Shown in pieces: positions 42,309 to 50,025 of a stretch of DNA of 64,000 bases. The translations under genes were made by a program, and so were the position numbers. A model generated the notes under the pieces. That model did no database searches and had not been told where the DNA came from. It saw nothing but the letters and a program-made list of their open reading frames with translations. The first letter of the stretch is position 1, and the number at the start of each line of letters is the position of its first letter. This DNA comes from Kitasatospora sp. DSM 101779 (lineage in GTDB: Bacteria > Actinomycetota > Actinomycetes > Streptomycetales > Streptomycetaceae): contig NZ_JAHTIK010000001.1 in assembly GCF_025655475.1 (NCBI RefSeq), forward strand, positions 5,661,670 to 5,725,669, in the 5' to 3' direction.

Positions 42309-42833
42309 TCAGACGGCAGTACCGACGGGTTCGGCCCGTTCGGCCCGCTCGCCCCGCTCGGGCCGGGTGCGCTCCGGCTTGGGCCGCACGTAGACCTGCT
42401 TGCGGACCCGGGCGACCACCGAGCCGTCCGCCGCCAGCACCTCGGTGTCGAACCAGACCAGGGCCTTGCTGCCGTCGGCCGTCAGCTCGCGGATCTCCGC
42501 CAGGCGGTCGTCGGTGAGGACGAACTCGGCGAAGACGTCGCCACGGCCGGGGGAGACGAAGTCGATCTCCGCGGCGCTGTCCCAGACGTAGTAGTCCGGG
42601 CCGAGGTTCTGCATCACCAGCAGCATCCAGAACGGGTCGGTCATCGCGAAGATCGAGCCGCCGAAGTGGGTGCCGACCCAGTTGCGGTTCAGCCGCCCGA
42701 GCCGCAGCCGGACCTTCGCGCTGCGGAAGGCGTCGTCGACGGCCAGCACCTTGATGCCCGCGAACAGGAACGGCGGCCAGAGGTTGATGCCGCGCCGGAA
42801 GGTGGCTGCGGAGAGCGTGCGCTTGCGTGCCAT
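42309..42833 (-). CDS. DUF4442 hotdog-fold thioesterase-like protein
   Basis: The 174-residue protein resembles the DUF4442 branch of the hotdog fold: LWPPFLFAGIKVLAVDD, then NWVGTHFGGSIFAMTDPF with the His-Phe-Gly-Gly signature. Such proteins are probably acyl-CoA or acyl-ACP thioesterases, but no substrate is known. The C-terminus is a charged Arg/Glu tail with RGERAERAE. The gene reads towards FmdB; the two may be co-transcribed. Confidence 0.85.
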   Translation of the reverse strand: MARKRTLSAATFRRGINLWPPFLFAGIKVLAVDDAFRSAKVRLRLGRLNRNWVGTHFGGSIFAMTDPFWMLLVMQNLGPDYYVWDSAAEIDFVSPGRGDVFAEFVLTDDRLAEIRELTADGSKALVWFDTEVLAADGSVVARVRKQVYVRPKPERTRPERGERAERAEPVGTAV

Positions 42834-42898
42834 GGGCGCGACTCTAGCACTAAGTTACTGGTGAGTAATGTGGCCTGGGTCACGTCCGTGGCGGCCCG

Positions 42899-44155
42899 TC
42901 AACGCGGCCCCCGGATCATCGCCACCACCCCGGCCGCAGTCTCCCGCACCGCCGCCAGCTCGGTCAGGAAGTGCCAGTAGTCGGGGTGCCGACCGGCCTC
43001 CTCCAGCGCCGAGACCGCCCGGTCGAGCCGCGCCACCGCCGCGTCCAGCGGGGCCGCGTGCCGCGGGTCCGGGGTCTGACGGCCCGCCATGGCCAGGCGC
43101 TGGGCGTCCCGCAGCGCGAACCGCGTCCGCTCGATCTCCTTGTGCGGGTCGTGCGAGACCTCGTTCAGCTGCCGGAGCCGGTCGTTGACCGCCGTCACCG
43201 AACCCTCCGCCGTCTCCAGCACCGCCCGCACCGCCCCGATCGCGCCGGTCGCGTCCGCCCAGCGCTGCTCGTCACGGGCCCGCGCCGCCTCGTCCAGCTT
43301 CCGCGAGGCCGTCGCCACCGCCTCCGCCGTCTGCGCCGGCACCCGCTGCAGGTCCTGCCAGCAGGAGACCGAGAACCGCCGCCGCAGCTCGCTCAACGCC
43401 GGCTCCACCGTGCCCCCGCGGGTCTCCAGCGCCTGCACCCGCGTCCGCAGGCTCGCCACCCGCCGATCGATCTCCTTCGCCCGCTGCGGCAGTTGCTCCG
43501 CCTGGTCGCGGACGGCACCGGCCCGGCGCGCCACGTCCTCCGCCCGCTGCAGAGTGGCCTGCACCCCGTGCCGGGCCACCCCCTCGTTCAGCCGGGTCAG
43601 CTCCGGGCCGAGCTCCGCCAGCCGCGCCGCCAGGTCGTCCGCCTTCAGCCCCGCCGACCGCACCTGCTCCAGCGCCGTCGTCGCCGCCAGCAGTGCCTGC
43701 CGGGCCTTCTCCACCGCCGGCGTCACCCGGATCAGCTGCGACTCCGCGTGCTGCACCAGGGGCTGCAAGCGCTGGACGAAGGCGTCCAGCTCCGTCCGCT
43801 GCGCCTCCAGGTCCCGCTTGGCCTGGTCCAGTTGCCGCCGGGCCCGGCCCGCAGCGGAGGCGTCCAGCTCCGGATCCTCCAGGTCGTACGCGTCCAGCGC
43901 CGACAAGTAGCCGACCGTCACCTCGTTGATCCGCGCCGTCAGCGCCTGGAAGTCGGCCTGCGCCCGGCCCGCCGCCGCGCCGTCCTCCGCGGAGCGGATC
44001 GTCTCCAGGGCGAGTTGGGCGTCGCGCTGCGCCGAGTCGAGCTCGTAGAAGGTCTGCTGCGCCGCGTCCCGGGCAGCCACCGCCTCGGCCCGCGCACCCT
44101 CGCCCCGACGCCACCAGCCGCCCCGCCCGCCGCCACCGCCGGCCACCCTCACCAC
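42899..44155 (-). CDS. Coiled-coil protein of unknown function (N-terminus uncertain)
   Basis: The roughly 418-residue protein is almost entirely helical and charged, with heptad-like stretches such as RRQLDQAKRDLEAQRTEL and AVRDQAEQLPQRAKEIDRR. No known domain is visible. The best in-frame start is GTG at 44155, with AGGGAG upstream. A different frame has ATG at 44192 with a normal ribosome site, opening MGLDQAYEQQGARG; joining it to this protein needs a one-base shift near 44120-44155. The true start may be there if the frame is disrupted. The gene is divergent from tRNA-Val. Confidence 0.75.
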   Translation of the reverse strand: MVRVAGGGGGRGGWWRRGEGARAEAVAARDAAQQTFYELDSAQRDAQLALETIRSAEDGAAAGRAQADFQALTARINEVTVGYLSALDAYDLEDPELDASAAGRARRQLDQAKRDLEAQRTELDAFVQRLQPLVQHAESQLIRVTPAVEKARQALLAATTALEQVRSAGLKADDLAARLAELGPELTRLNEGVARHGVQATLQRAEDVARRAGAVRDQAEQLPQRAKEIDRRVASLRTRVQALETRGGTVEPALSELRRRFSVSCWQDLQRVPAQTAEAVATASRKLDEAARARDEQRWADATGAIGAVRAVLETAEGSVTAVNDRLRQLNEVSHDPHKEIERTRFALRDAQRLAMAGRQTPDPRHAAPLDAAVARLDRAVSALEEAGRHPDYWHFLTELAAVRETAAGVVAMIRGPR

Positions 44156-44322
44156 GCGCTCCCTGCTGCTCGTACGCCTGATCCAGGCCCATTCTTCCCG
44201 ATCGCCCCCACCGCCCGGGACCCGCCGTCCGACGCCATCCGGACGGTGGCGGCGGGCAACCCCCCGGACCAGGTACGCTAGGCCTCCGTCGTGCACCCGG
44301 GCACCCCCGTGTGCCGCGACAC

Positions 44323-44394
44323 GGGCGCATAGCTCAGCGGTAGAGCGCCGCCCTTACAAGGCGGATGTCGGCGGTTCGAAACCGTCTGCGCCCA
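44323..44394 (+). tRNA. tRNA-Val (TAC anticodon)
   Basis: A 72-nt cloverleaf is clear, with GGGCGCA/TGCGCCC acceptor stem, CCGCC/GGCGG anticodon stem, loop CTTACAA with anticodon TAC, and T arm GGCGGTTCGAAACCGTC. The discriminator is A and CCA is not encoded. A classical hairpin with T-run follows at 44413. Confidence 0.95.
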
Positions 44395-44412
44395 CCGGCT
44401 GTGAACACCGCG

Positions 44413-44445
44413 AAAGCCCCGGACCCTTCCCGGTCCGGGGCTTTT
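44413..44445 (+). terminator. Terminator after tRNA-Val
   Basis: A 13-bp stem, AAAGCCCCGGACC (44413-44425) with its complement (44432-44444), closes a 6-nt loop and is followed by TTTT. It lies 18 bp after the tRNA. Confidence 0.88.
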
Positions 44446-44471
44446 GACATCGGTGGCCGACATCAGCGACG

Positions 44472-44930
44472 TCAACGGTTCCGGCGCGAGCGGTACGCCG
44501 CCACGGCGGCCGCGCCGAGGGCGGCCAGCGCGAGCACCAGACCGCCCACCAGCACCGGGTTGACCCAGGACGGCACCAGCTCGCCGTCCGGTCCGCAGCG
44601 CACGCTCACCGGGAACATCCGCGTGCTGATCCCGACCGCGGGGAAGCCCCGGGCGCCGCAGTACTCGCGCGCGGACATCCACGTCGGACCCGACATCAGA
44701 CCCGTGCTGAACGCCCCGTACGCCACGCAGAGACCCATGAGGGAGAGCCGGACGAGCAGGCCGGCGTCCCCGTGCGGCGGCCGGTCGCGCCGGGCGCGCA
44801 CCATCCCGACCGCACAGAGCAGGAGCAGGGCCGGTGCGAGCACGGGGCCGAGGAGGGCGAGGCCGGCGAGCACCGTCCCGGCGTCGCCGGACCCGGAGGC
44901 CGTCTCGGTCACGGAAAGCGACTGGGACAC
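44472..44930 (-). CDS. Small integral membrane protein of unknown function
   Basis: The 152-residue protein has about four hydrophobic segments: 18-42, 60-80 and the C-terminal 120-145 are the clearest. A pair of Cys residues lies in an extracytoplasmic loop (REYCGARGF and SVRCGPDG). I recognise no domain. The start is GTG without a clear ribosome site. It is downstream of the lipoprotein-like gene at 45024 on the same strand and may be co-transcribed with it. Confidence 0.65.
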   Translation of the reverse strand: MSQSLSVTETASGSGDAGTVLAGLALLGPVLAPALLLLCAVGMVRARRDRPPHGDAGLLVRLSLMGLCVAYGAFSTGLMSGPTWMSAREYCGARGFPAVGISTRMFPVSVRCGPDGELVPSWVNPVLVGGLVLALAALGAAAVAAYRSRRNR

Positions 44931-45023
44931 GTACAGGTCGACTCGCTGCGCCGCCCCGCGGTTCCCGCCCGCCCCGGCGGAACGTCGGTTGCGACGCCCA
45001 CCGGATTGCTGCCCACCGGCCTA

Positions 45024-45968
45024 TCACCGGCCGAGGCGGGCGATCGCCTCGCGGGCGGTCGTGATCTTGCGCTTCTGGAAGGCGGTCAGCCGGTCCAGGA
45101 CGGCGGACTTCTCCCCGATCATCCGCGTCTGGATCGCCGACTCGGCCGCCGTCCAGGTCTGCAGCAGGCCCGTCTCGGTCTTGCAGCCGACGTCCGCGAG
45201 TGCCACGGCCCGTTCCCGCGGGGTCGGTTCCGCGGTGTCGAAGGCCTTGTCCCCGACGGAGGCGATCGGGCTCTCGTAGTGGTGGCCGTGGCGTTCCATG
45301 CAGGCCGACCAGGAGTGGAAGACCGCCGTTACCGTCGGGTCCTCCAGGGACTGCTTGTAGCTGTCCGTGTCGACGGCCGACGCGGCGGCGATGTCGGACT
45401 CCGGACGGGCTCCGCCGTCCAGCCGGGTCTCGGCCTCCCCGTAGCAGCCGCCGGGCGGGATCGGGCGGCCGTCGGCGGTCGTCGACCGGGGCTCTCCCGC
45501 GCGGGTCGTGCCGAGGAGGACCACGGCCTGTGTCTCGGTGGGCTCCGCGGCGGGTGCGCCGCTCCGGCCGGTCGACGCCGGGAGGTGGTACCCGCGGTCG
45601 CGAGCGGCCTCGCGGTCCGCGATCCCGTAGCGTCTGGAGGGTTCCGCGGTCGGCGGCGGGCTCTCCGGCACCCGGTAGTCGAGGCCGAACCCCCGCAGGC
45701 ATTCGTTGGTGAGCAGCACCTTGGCCCGCTCGACCGCGTAGGACTCGTCCGCGGTGAGGGTGAACCGGTCGATGGGCAGGGAGATCCGCCCCGCGGCCGT
45801 CGCCGAGGGCGCCGCCGCCGAGGGGCCGCCGGCCGCGCTCCGCCCGGCAGGCCCACCGCCCGGCCCGTCCCCGGCCGCCGAGCAGGCGGCCGTCGCCGCG
45901 AGCGCGGCCGCGACCAGTACCAGAGCGCGTGGTGCGCGGGCCCGCGCACGCCGTCTTCCCACAGTCAC
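45024..45968 (-). CDS. Secreted or lipoprotein-like protein of unknown function
   Basis: The 314-residue protein begins with an Arg-rich N-region, a hydrophobic core (RALVLVAAALAATAA), and Cys at about residue 29, so it is exported and possibly lipidated, though the lipobox is weak. The mature part has YRVPESPPP and later SCMERHGHHYESP; single Cys residues are scattered. I do not recognise a family. The GTG start has no strong ribosome site. It is upstream of the small membrane protein gene on the same strand. Confidence 0.7.
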   Translation of the reverse strand: MTVGRRRARARAPRALVLVAAALAATAACSAAGDGPGGGPAGRSAAGGPSAAAPSATAAGRISLPIDRFTLTADESYAVERAKVLLTNECLRGFGLDYRVPESPPPTAEPSRRYGIADREAARDRGYHLPASTGRSGAPAAEPTETQAVVLLGTTRAGEPRSTTADGRPIPPGGCYGEAETRLDGGARPESDIAAASAVDTDSYKQSLEDPTVTAVFHSWSACMERHGHHYESPIASVGDKAFDTAEPTPRERAVALADVGCKTETGLLQTWTAAESAIQTRMIGEKSAVLDRLTAFQKRKITTAREAIARLGR

Positions 45969-45990
45969 CGCACATCTCCACGAAGAACAG

Positions 45991-46017
45991 GGCGGCCGCG
46001 CGGAGGGCGCGGCCGCC
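45991..46017 (-). terminator. Terminator after the I36-like secreted protein
   Basis: GGCGGCCGCGC at 45991-46001 pairs perfectly with 46007-46017 around a 5-nt loop. It lies 19 bp beyond the stop codon at 46036, read on the minus strand. Confidence 0.75.
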
Positions 46018-46035
46018 GTCGATCCGGGATCCGGA

Positions 46036-46515
46036 TCAGCCGAAGTCGGCGCAGTTCTGGTTGACCGTCTTGTTCCGGAAGAACACCGACGCGTTCTCGT
46101 TGTACGTGTTCTTGAGCTGGTAGGCGGCCGGGCCCTCGACCTTGGCGAACTTGTCGCAGGGGCCGGAGTAGCCGCTGTTGTAGTACACCGTCACGCTGGA
46201 GTTGATGCCCCAGATCCGGGCCTTCGCCGAGGCCGCGTTGTTCTTCAGGCCCTGGCCCTTCCCGTTGCCGCTGCTCAGGAAGGTGTACCCCTCGAGGTTG
46301 TAGATGCCCTCGCCGCTGTCGGGGGTGTCGGAGTGGATCACCGTGTGCGAGCCGGCGTAGCCGGTGTTGAAGTAGAGGACGATGCACTGGGCGTCGCAGT
46401 CGGTGTTGGTGTTGACCGTGATCGCGGCGTTCGCCGGGGAGGCCGCGACGATCCCGCCGAGAACGGCGGACATCGCCACTGATGCCGTGACAAGTGCTGT
46501 GCGGACAGAGAACAT
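46036..46515 (-). CDS. Secreted small protein resembling peptidase inhibitor family I36
   Basis: The 159-residue protein has a signal peptide (FSVRTALVTASVAMSAVLGG to about residue 30, ending PANA). The mature chain has three Cys-flanked segments in a beta/gamma-crystallin-like pattern: CIVLYFNTGYAGSHTVI, then VTVYYNSGYSGPCDKF. These aromatic YFN/YYN blocks are typical of streptomycete I36-type protease inhibitors, so that is the best guess. I chose the ATG at 46515, which follows GGGGAAGC; an in-frame upstream start adds a non-signal segment. Confidence 0.72.
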   Translation of the reverse strand: MFSVRTALVTASVAMSAVLGGIVAASPANAAITVNTNTDCDAQCIVLYFNTGYAGSHTVIHSDTPDSGEGIYNLEGYTFLSSGNGKGQGLKNNAASAKARIWGINSSVTVYYNSGYSGPCDKFAKVEGPAAYQLKNTYNENASVFFRNKTVNQNCADFG

Positions 46516-46559
46516 TGCTTCCCCGGGGCTGGACGGTGGTTTGGACTGCTCCGGGAGCG

Positions 46560-46601
46560 GACGTGCCGGCACCCCGGCTCGCGCCGGAATGCCGGCACGT
46601 C
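46560..46601. repeat. Perfect 12-bp inverted repeat upstream of the I36-like gene
   Basis: GACGTGCCGGCA at 46560-46571 and its complement at 46590-46601 flank an 18-nt spacer that itself contains CCGG pairs. It lies 45-86 bp upstream of the gene on the minus strand, where it could be a 5' hairpin or an operator. Confidence 0.6.
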
Positions 46602-46677
46602 GGCGCACTCCCACCGCCTCAGGCTTTCATGATCACCGTATCGTTCCGGTAGCGCGGCAGCCCGGTACCCGGTGCCG

Positions 46678-46912
46678 TCATGCGCCGGTCGGTCCGTACG
46701 TGTGTAAGCCCTCACCGGATTCCAGGCCGAACGTGCCCTTGGCCAGGCACTCGGTCTCGAGGTGACGGGCGAACGCCGCCCCCGGCCGTCCGGCATAGCC
46801 GTGGCGATGGCGTGCGCGGGGCCCAGACCGATCCTGTCGATCATCTCGAAGGGGTCGACGATGGCGCCGGTGCCGATCTTCCAGGCGGTGTCGACGGTCG
46901 CGGCATCGGCGA
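46678..46912 (-). pseudogene. 3-hydroxyacyl-CoA dehydrogenase C-terminal fragment, frameshifted
   Basis: The minus strand reads GVADAATVDTAWKIGTGAIV, DPFEMIDRIGLG and, in another frame, LAKGTFGLESGEGLHTY, which are recognisable pieces of the C-terminal helical domain of 3-hydroxyacyl-CoA dehydrogenase. The two parts are joined only by a shift near 46795. The N-terminal NAD-binding domain is missing, and the fragment stops abruptly at about 46912 where an AraC fragment begins on the other strand. It is not expected to encode an active enzyme. Confidence 0.75.
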
Positions 46913-46996
46913 CGCCGCGCGTCGGTACCTGGAGACCAGCGACCTGCCGATGTACCAGATCGCCGCGCTGCTCGGTCTCTCGGAACAGTCGGCCTC
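46911..46996 (+). pseudogene. AraC family regulator C-terminal HTH fragment
   Basis: The plus strand reads DAARRYLETSDLPMYQIAAL then LGLSEQSAS, the conserved second helix-turn-helix of AraC regulators. Nothing before or after it in the frame continues the domain, and no start exists. It begins exactly where the dehydrogenase fragment begins on the other strand, so this is a recombination junction between two truncated genes. Confidence 0.7.
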
Positions 46997-47077
46997 TGGC
47001 GGCGCTGCCGTCGCTGGTGGGGGATGTCCCCCTCGCAGGGTGCGACGCGAGGCCCGGCGGGATCCGAGGGAGAGGGC

Positions 47078-48799
47078 CTAAGGGCCGCTGCTGTCGGCCC
47101 AGGCCCGGTAGGCGGCGATGGCGGTCGGGAGGGTGGGGAAGATGCGGTCCTCGCCGACGGAGGCGGTGAGGCCGTAGGCGTCGAGTTCATCGCGGAGGTC
47201 CTGCTTGACCCGGGCCAGGGCGAAGACGATGCCGCGATCGGCGAGTTCCTGGCGCAGCGAGTCGACGGAGTCCAGGGCGGTGATGTCCACCTCGACGTTG
47301 GCCTCGGCGTTGAGGACGAACCAGTGCACCGGGTCGGGCTGGTCGTCGACGGCGGCCAGGGCGCGGCGGCGGAAGTCCTCGGCATTGGCGAAGAAGAGCG
47401 GCGAGTCGTAGCGGTAGACCACCAGGCCGGGCACCGTGCGGGCGGCCGGGTAGTCGTCGACGTCGTGCATGCCGGCGAGCCCCGGCACCGTGCCGAGGAC
47501 GGCGTCGTGCGGGCGTGCCACCCGGGTCAGCAGTTCGGCGATGGACAGGCCCACCGCGACCAGCACGCCGTAGAGGATGTCCAGGGCGAGGACGCCCGCC
47601 AGGCAGCCGAGCGCCAGCAGGAACTCCCCGCGGCGGAAGGAGAGCAGCCGGCGGAAGCCCGCCACGTCGATCATACGGACGGCCGCGTAGACGACCAGGG
47701 CGCCGAGGACGGCCGTCGGGGTGTGGCTGAGCAGCGAGCTGAAGAACAGCAGCACCGCCACCACCGCCAGCCCCGCGGTGAGCGCGTACACCTGGGTGCG
47801 GCCGCCCGCGGACTGGGCGAGTGCCGTCCGGCTGGCGCTGCTGCTCACCGGGAAGCCGTGCAGTACGCCGGAGCCGACGTTCGCCGCGCCGAGTGCCAGC
47901 AGCTCCTGGTTGGCGTCCAGCCGGGTGCCGTCGCCCGCGGTGGCGAAGGCGCGTGCCGTGAGGATCACGTCCGTGTAGCCGACCAGCAGGACGCCGAGCG
48001 CGGGCAGCACCAGCTGGGACAGGTCGGAGAGGCTCGGGAACGCGGGGCTGGGCAGGCCGGGCGGGATCGTGCCGATGACCTTGATGCCGTGGTCCTCCAG
48101 GCCGAAGGCCGAGACCACGACCGTCCCCAGCACGAGTGCCAGCAGCGGTCCCGGGACTCCCCGGAACCGGCCCACGACGAAGAGGAAGAGCAGTGCGGCC
48201 GCACTGAACACCACCGTCGCCGCGTGGAGGTCGGAGAGGTTCTCGACGAAGGACACCAGCTGCGGGAAGAAGCCCTCGCCCTCGGTCTCCACGCCGGTGA
48301 GTTTGGTCAGCTGGTCGACCATCATGATCAGGGCGACGCCCGCCAGGTAGCCGATCAGGACGGGCCGGGACAGCAGGTCGGCGACGAAGCCGAGCCGTGC
48401 CACCCACGCCACCACGCACAGCAGGCCGACGACCACGGCGAGGGCGGCGGCCAGGACGGCGTACCGGGAGCTGTCGCCGGCGGCTAGGGGGCCGATCGCG
48501 GTGGCGGTCATCAGCGCGGTCGTGGACTCGGGGCCGACCGAGAGCAGCCGGGAGGAGCCGAGCACGGAGTAGCAGAGGATCGCCGGGAGGATCGCCCACA
48601 GGCCCGCCACCGGCGGCAGGCCCGCGACGCTGGCGTAGGCCATCACCTGGGGCACGAGGTACGCCGCCACGGTGGCGCCGGCCAGCAGGTCGCCGCGGAT
48701 CCAGCCGCGCCGGTAGTGCCGGAGCACGGCGAGGCCCGGGACGGCGGGCACCACGCGGTGCCACCACGGCCGGTCGGAGGCGTCGGTCTGCTGCGACAC
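47078..48799 (-). CDS. SulP family anion (sulfate/bicarbonate) transporter with STAS domain
   Basis: This 573-residue SulP protein has about twelve or more membrane helices, with the SulP signatures PQVMAYASVAGLPPVAGLW and GSSRLLSVGPESTTALMTA near the N-terminus. The C-terminal STAS domain (about 445-560) includes FVLNAEANVEVDITALDSVD. Members carry sulfate, bicarbonate or other anions; the substrate is not evident. The GTG start at 48799 follows GAAGGGAG. A gene fragment region lies downstream. It is divergent from the orphan b-subunit-like gene. Confidence 0.92.
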   Translation of the reverse strand: MSQQTDASDRPWWHRVVPAVPGLAVLRHYRRGWIRGDLLAGATVAAYLVPQVMAYASVAGLPPVAGLWAILPAILCYSVLGSSRLLSVGPESTTALMTATAIGPLAAGDSSRYAVLAAALAVVVGLLCVVAWVARLGFVADLLSRPVLIGYLAGVALIMMVDQLTKLTGVETEGEGFFPQLVSFVENLSDLHAATVVFSAAALLFLFVVGRFRGVPGPLLALVLGTVVVSAFGLEDHGIKVIGTIPPGLPSPAFPSLSDLSQLVLPALGVLLVGYTDVILTARAFATAGDGTRLDANQELLALGAANVGSGVLHGFPVSSSASRTALAQSAGGRTQVYALTAGLAVVAVLLFFSSLLSHTPTAVLGALVVYAAVRMIDVAGFRRLLSFRRGEFLLALGCLAGVLALDILYGVLVAVGLSIAELLTRVARPHDAVLGTVPGLAGMHDVDDYPAARTVPGLVVYRYDSPLFFANAEDFRRRALAAVDDQPDPVHWFVLNAEANVEVDITALDSVDSLRQELADRGIVFALARVKQDLRDELDAYGLTASVGEDRIFPTLPTAIAAYRAWADSSGP

Positions 48800-48958
48800 G
48801 GGACACTCCCTTCGCCTGGGGACATGATGCCCCGGAACCGGCCGGACGCAGGTCAGGCCACGCATGCCGGATGCGGAGGGCTCCGGCGGCCCCGCGGCGG
48901 GCCGTTGCTGACGGAAAGTCAGTCGCATGCCCGTACGGGACATGGGTAGGTTCGGGGC

Positions 48959-49459
48959 ATGGGACCCCTCGAGCCGAACCCGGTGGAATTCGTCATTGGT
49001 CTGATCTGCTTCTTCTTCCTGTTCCGGATACTCGGCGGGCGTGTGCTGCCGCGGATCGAACGGACGCTCGCGGAGCGCGAAGAGGCCACCGGGGGTCGGC
49101 TCGCCGAGGCGGAACGGATCCGCCACGAGGCCCTGGAGCTCGGCCAGGAGCGCCGCGCACAGCTGGACGCCGCCCGCCACGAGGCGGCCCGCATCCGGCA
49201 GGAGGCGGCCGAGAAGGGCGCGGCCCTGGTGGCGGCCGCCCGGGCGGAGGCGCTGCGGGAGCGGGAGGAACTCGTCGCGGCGGCGCAGGTGCAGCTGGCC
49301 GCGAGCCGGGTGATCGCCGAGGCCGAGCTGCGCGAGGCCGTGGTGGTGGCGGCGGTGGAGGTGGCCGGCCGGGTGGTCGGCGAGCCGCTGGTGGGTCTGC
49401 CGCGGACGGAGGCGGCGGTCGCCCGGTTCCACGCCGAGCAGGAGGCGGCAGCGGGCTGA
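48959..49459 (+). CDS. Orphan ATP-synthase b-subunit-like protein
   Basis: The 166-residue protein has one N-terminal membrane helix (residues 9-27, FVIGLICFFFLFRILGG) and then a long charged coiled coil (LPRIERTLAEREEATGG onward), the same layout and N-terminal motif as AtpF of F-type ATP synthase. No other atp genes are in the window, so it is probably a stand-alone paralogue. It might be a structural or stalk-like adaptor, but no role is shown. It is divergent from SulP, and a strong terminator follows. Confidence 0.8.
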   Translation: MGPLEPNPVEFVIGLICFFFLFRILGGRVLPRIERTLAEREEATGGRLAEAERIRHEALELGQERRAQLDAARHEAARIRQEAAEKGAALVAAARAEALREREELVAAAQVQLAASRVIAEAELREAVVVAAVEVAGRVVGEPLVGLPRTEAAVARFHAEQEAAAG

Positions 49460-49484
49460 GCAGTAGCAGGGCACACGGCGACGA

Positions 49485-49518
49485 CGGCCGGCGCCGGGGC
49501 GTTCCCCGGCGCCGGCCG
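49485..49518. terminator. Terminator between the b-subunit-like and MarR genes
   Basis: A perfect 15-bp stem (49485-49499 with 49504-49518) closes a 4-nt loop between convergent genes. Confidence 0.87.
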
Positions 49519-49525
49519 CGCGCGT

Positions 49526-49951
49526 TCAGTCCTGCGGCCGGCCGAGCAGTTCGCCGAGCCGGTGCAGCAGCGGGAGCAGGGCGCCGCGCTCGGTGGGAGT
49601 GAGGCCGGCGAGGGCGCCGTGGACGGTGTGCATCTCGGCGCGCAGGGACCGGGCGAGCCGGTGCCCGTCCCCGGTGGCGTGCACCGTCTTGCTGCGGCGA
49701 TCCTCGGGGGAGGGGGTCCGCGCCACCAGTCCGCGGGCTTCCATCCGGGCGACCAGCCCGGTGGCGTTGGAGGCGTCGCAGACCAGGTGCTCGGCGAGCG
49801 CGCTCATGCTGAGCGGGTGGTCGAGGGCGATGAGCGCACGGGCCTGGGTGGTGCTGAGCCCGTGCCGGCCGGCGACCGCCGCCAGGTCGTCGTAGTAGCC
49901 GCGGACCACGCGGGCGAGCGGCTCCACCAGCTCCGACGCATCTGGATTCAC
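49526..49951 (-). CDS. MarR family transcriptional regulator
   Basis: The 141-residue MarR protein has the helix-turn-helix LSMSALAEHLVCDASNATGL and the wing SPEDRRSKTVHA. It starts with GTG (49951) after GAGGATGTCAA. It is divergent from an aldehyde dehydrogenase gene and the gap holds two copies of the site TTGAGGATRTCAA, one overlapping its own start region. The regulator probably represses both genes. The ligand is unknown. Confidence 0.9.
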   Translation of the reverse strand: MNPDASELVEPLARVVRGYYDDLAAVAGRHGLSTTQARALIALDHPLSMSALAEHLVCDASNATGLVARMEARGLVARTPSPEDRRSKTVHATGDGHRLARSLRAEMHTVHGALAGLTPTERGALLPLLHRLGELLGRPQD

Positions 49952-50005
49952 TTGACATCCTCAAGTAACCGGCGTTTCCTGACAGCAGGTAGTTGAGGAT
50001 ATCAA
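49952..50005. promoter_or_regulatory. Two MarR-type operator sites in the marR/aldehyde dehydrogenase gap
   Basis: TTGACATCCTCAA at 49952-49964 (inverse TTGAGGATGTCAA) and TTGAGGATATCAA at 49993-50005 share the pattern TTGAGGATRTCAA with TTGA/TCAA arms. Their starts are 41 bp apart, nearly four helical turns. A related 13-bp site lies at 51415-51427. Confidence 0.7.
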
Positions 50006-50025
50006 CCATTCCCTGCGAGGACCCC

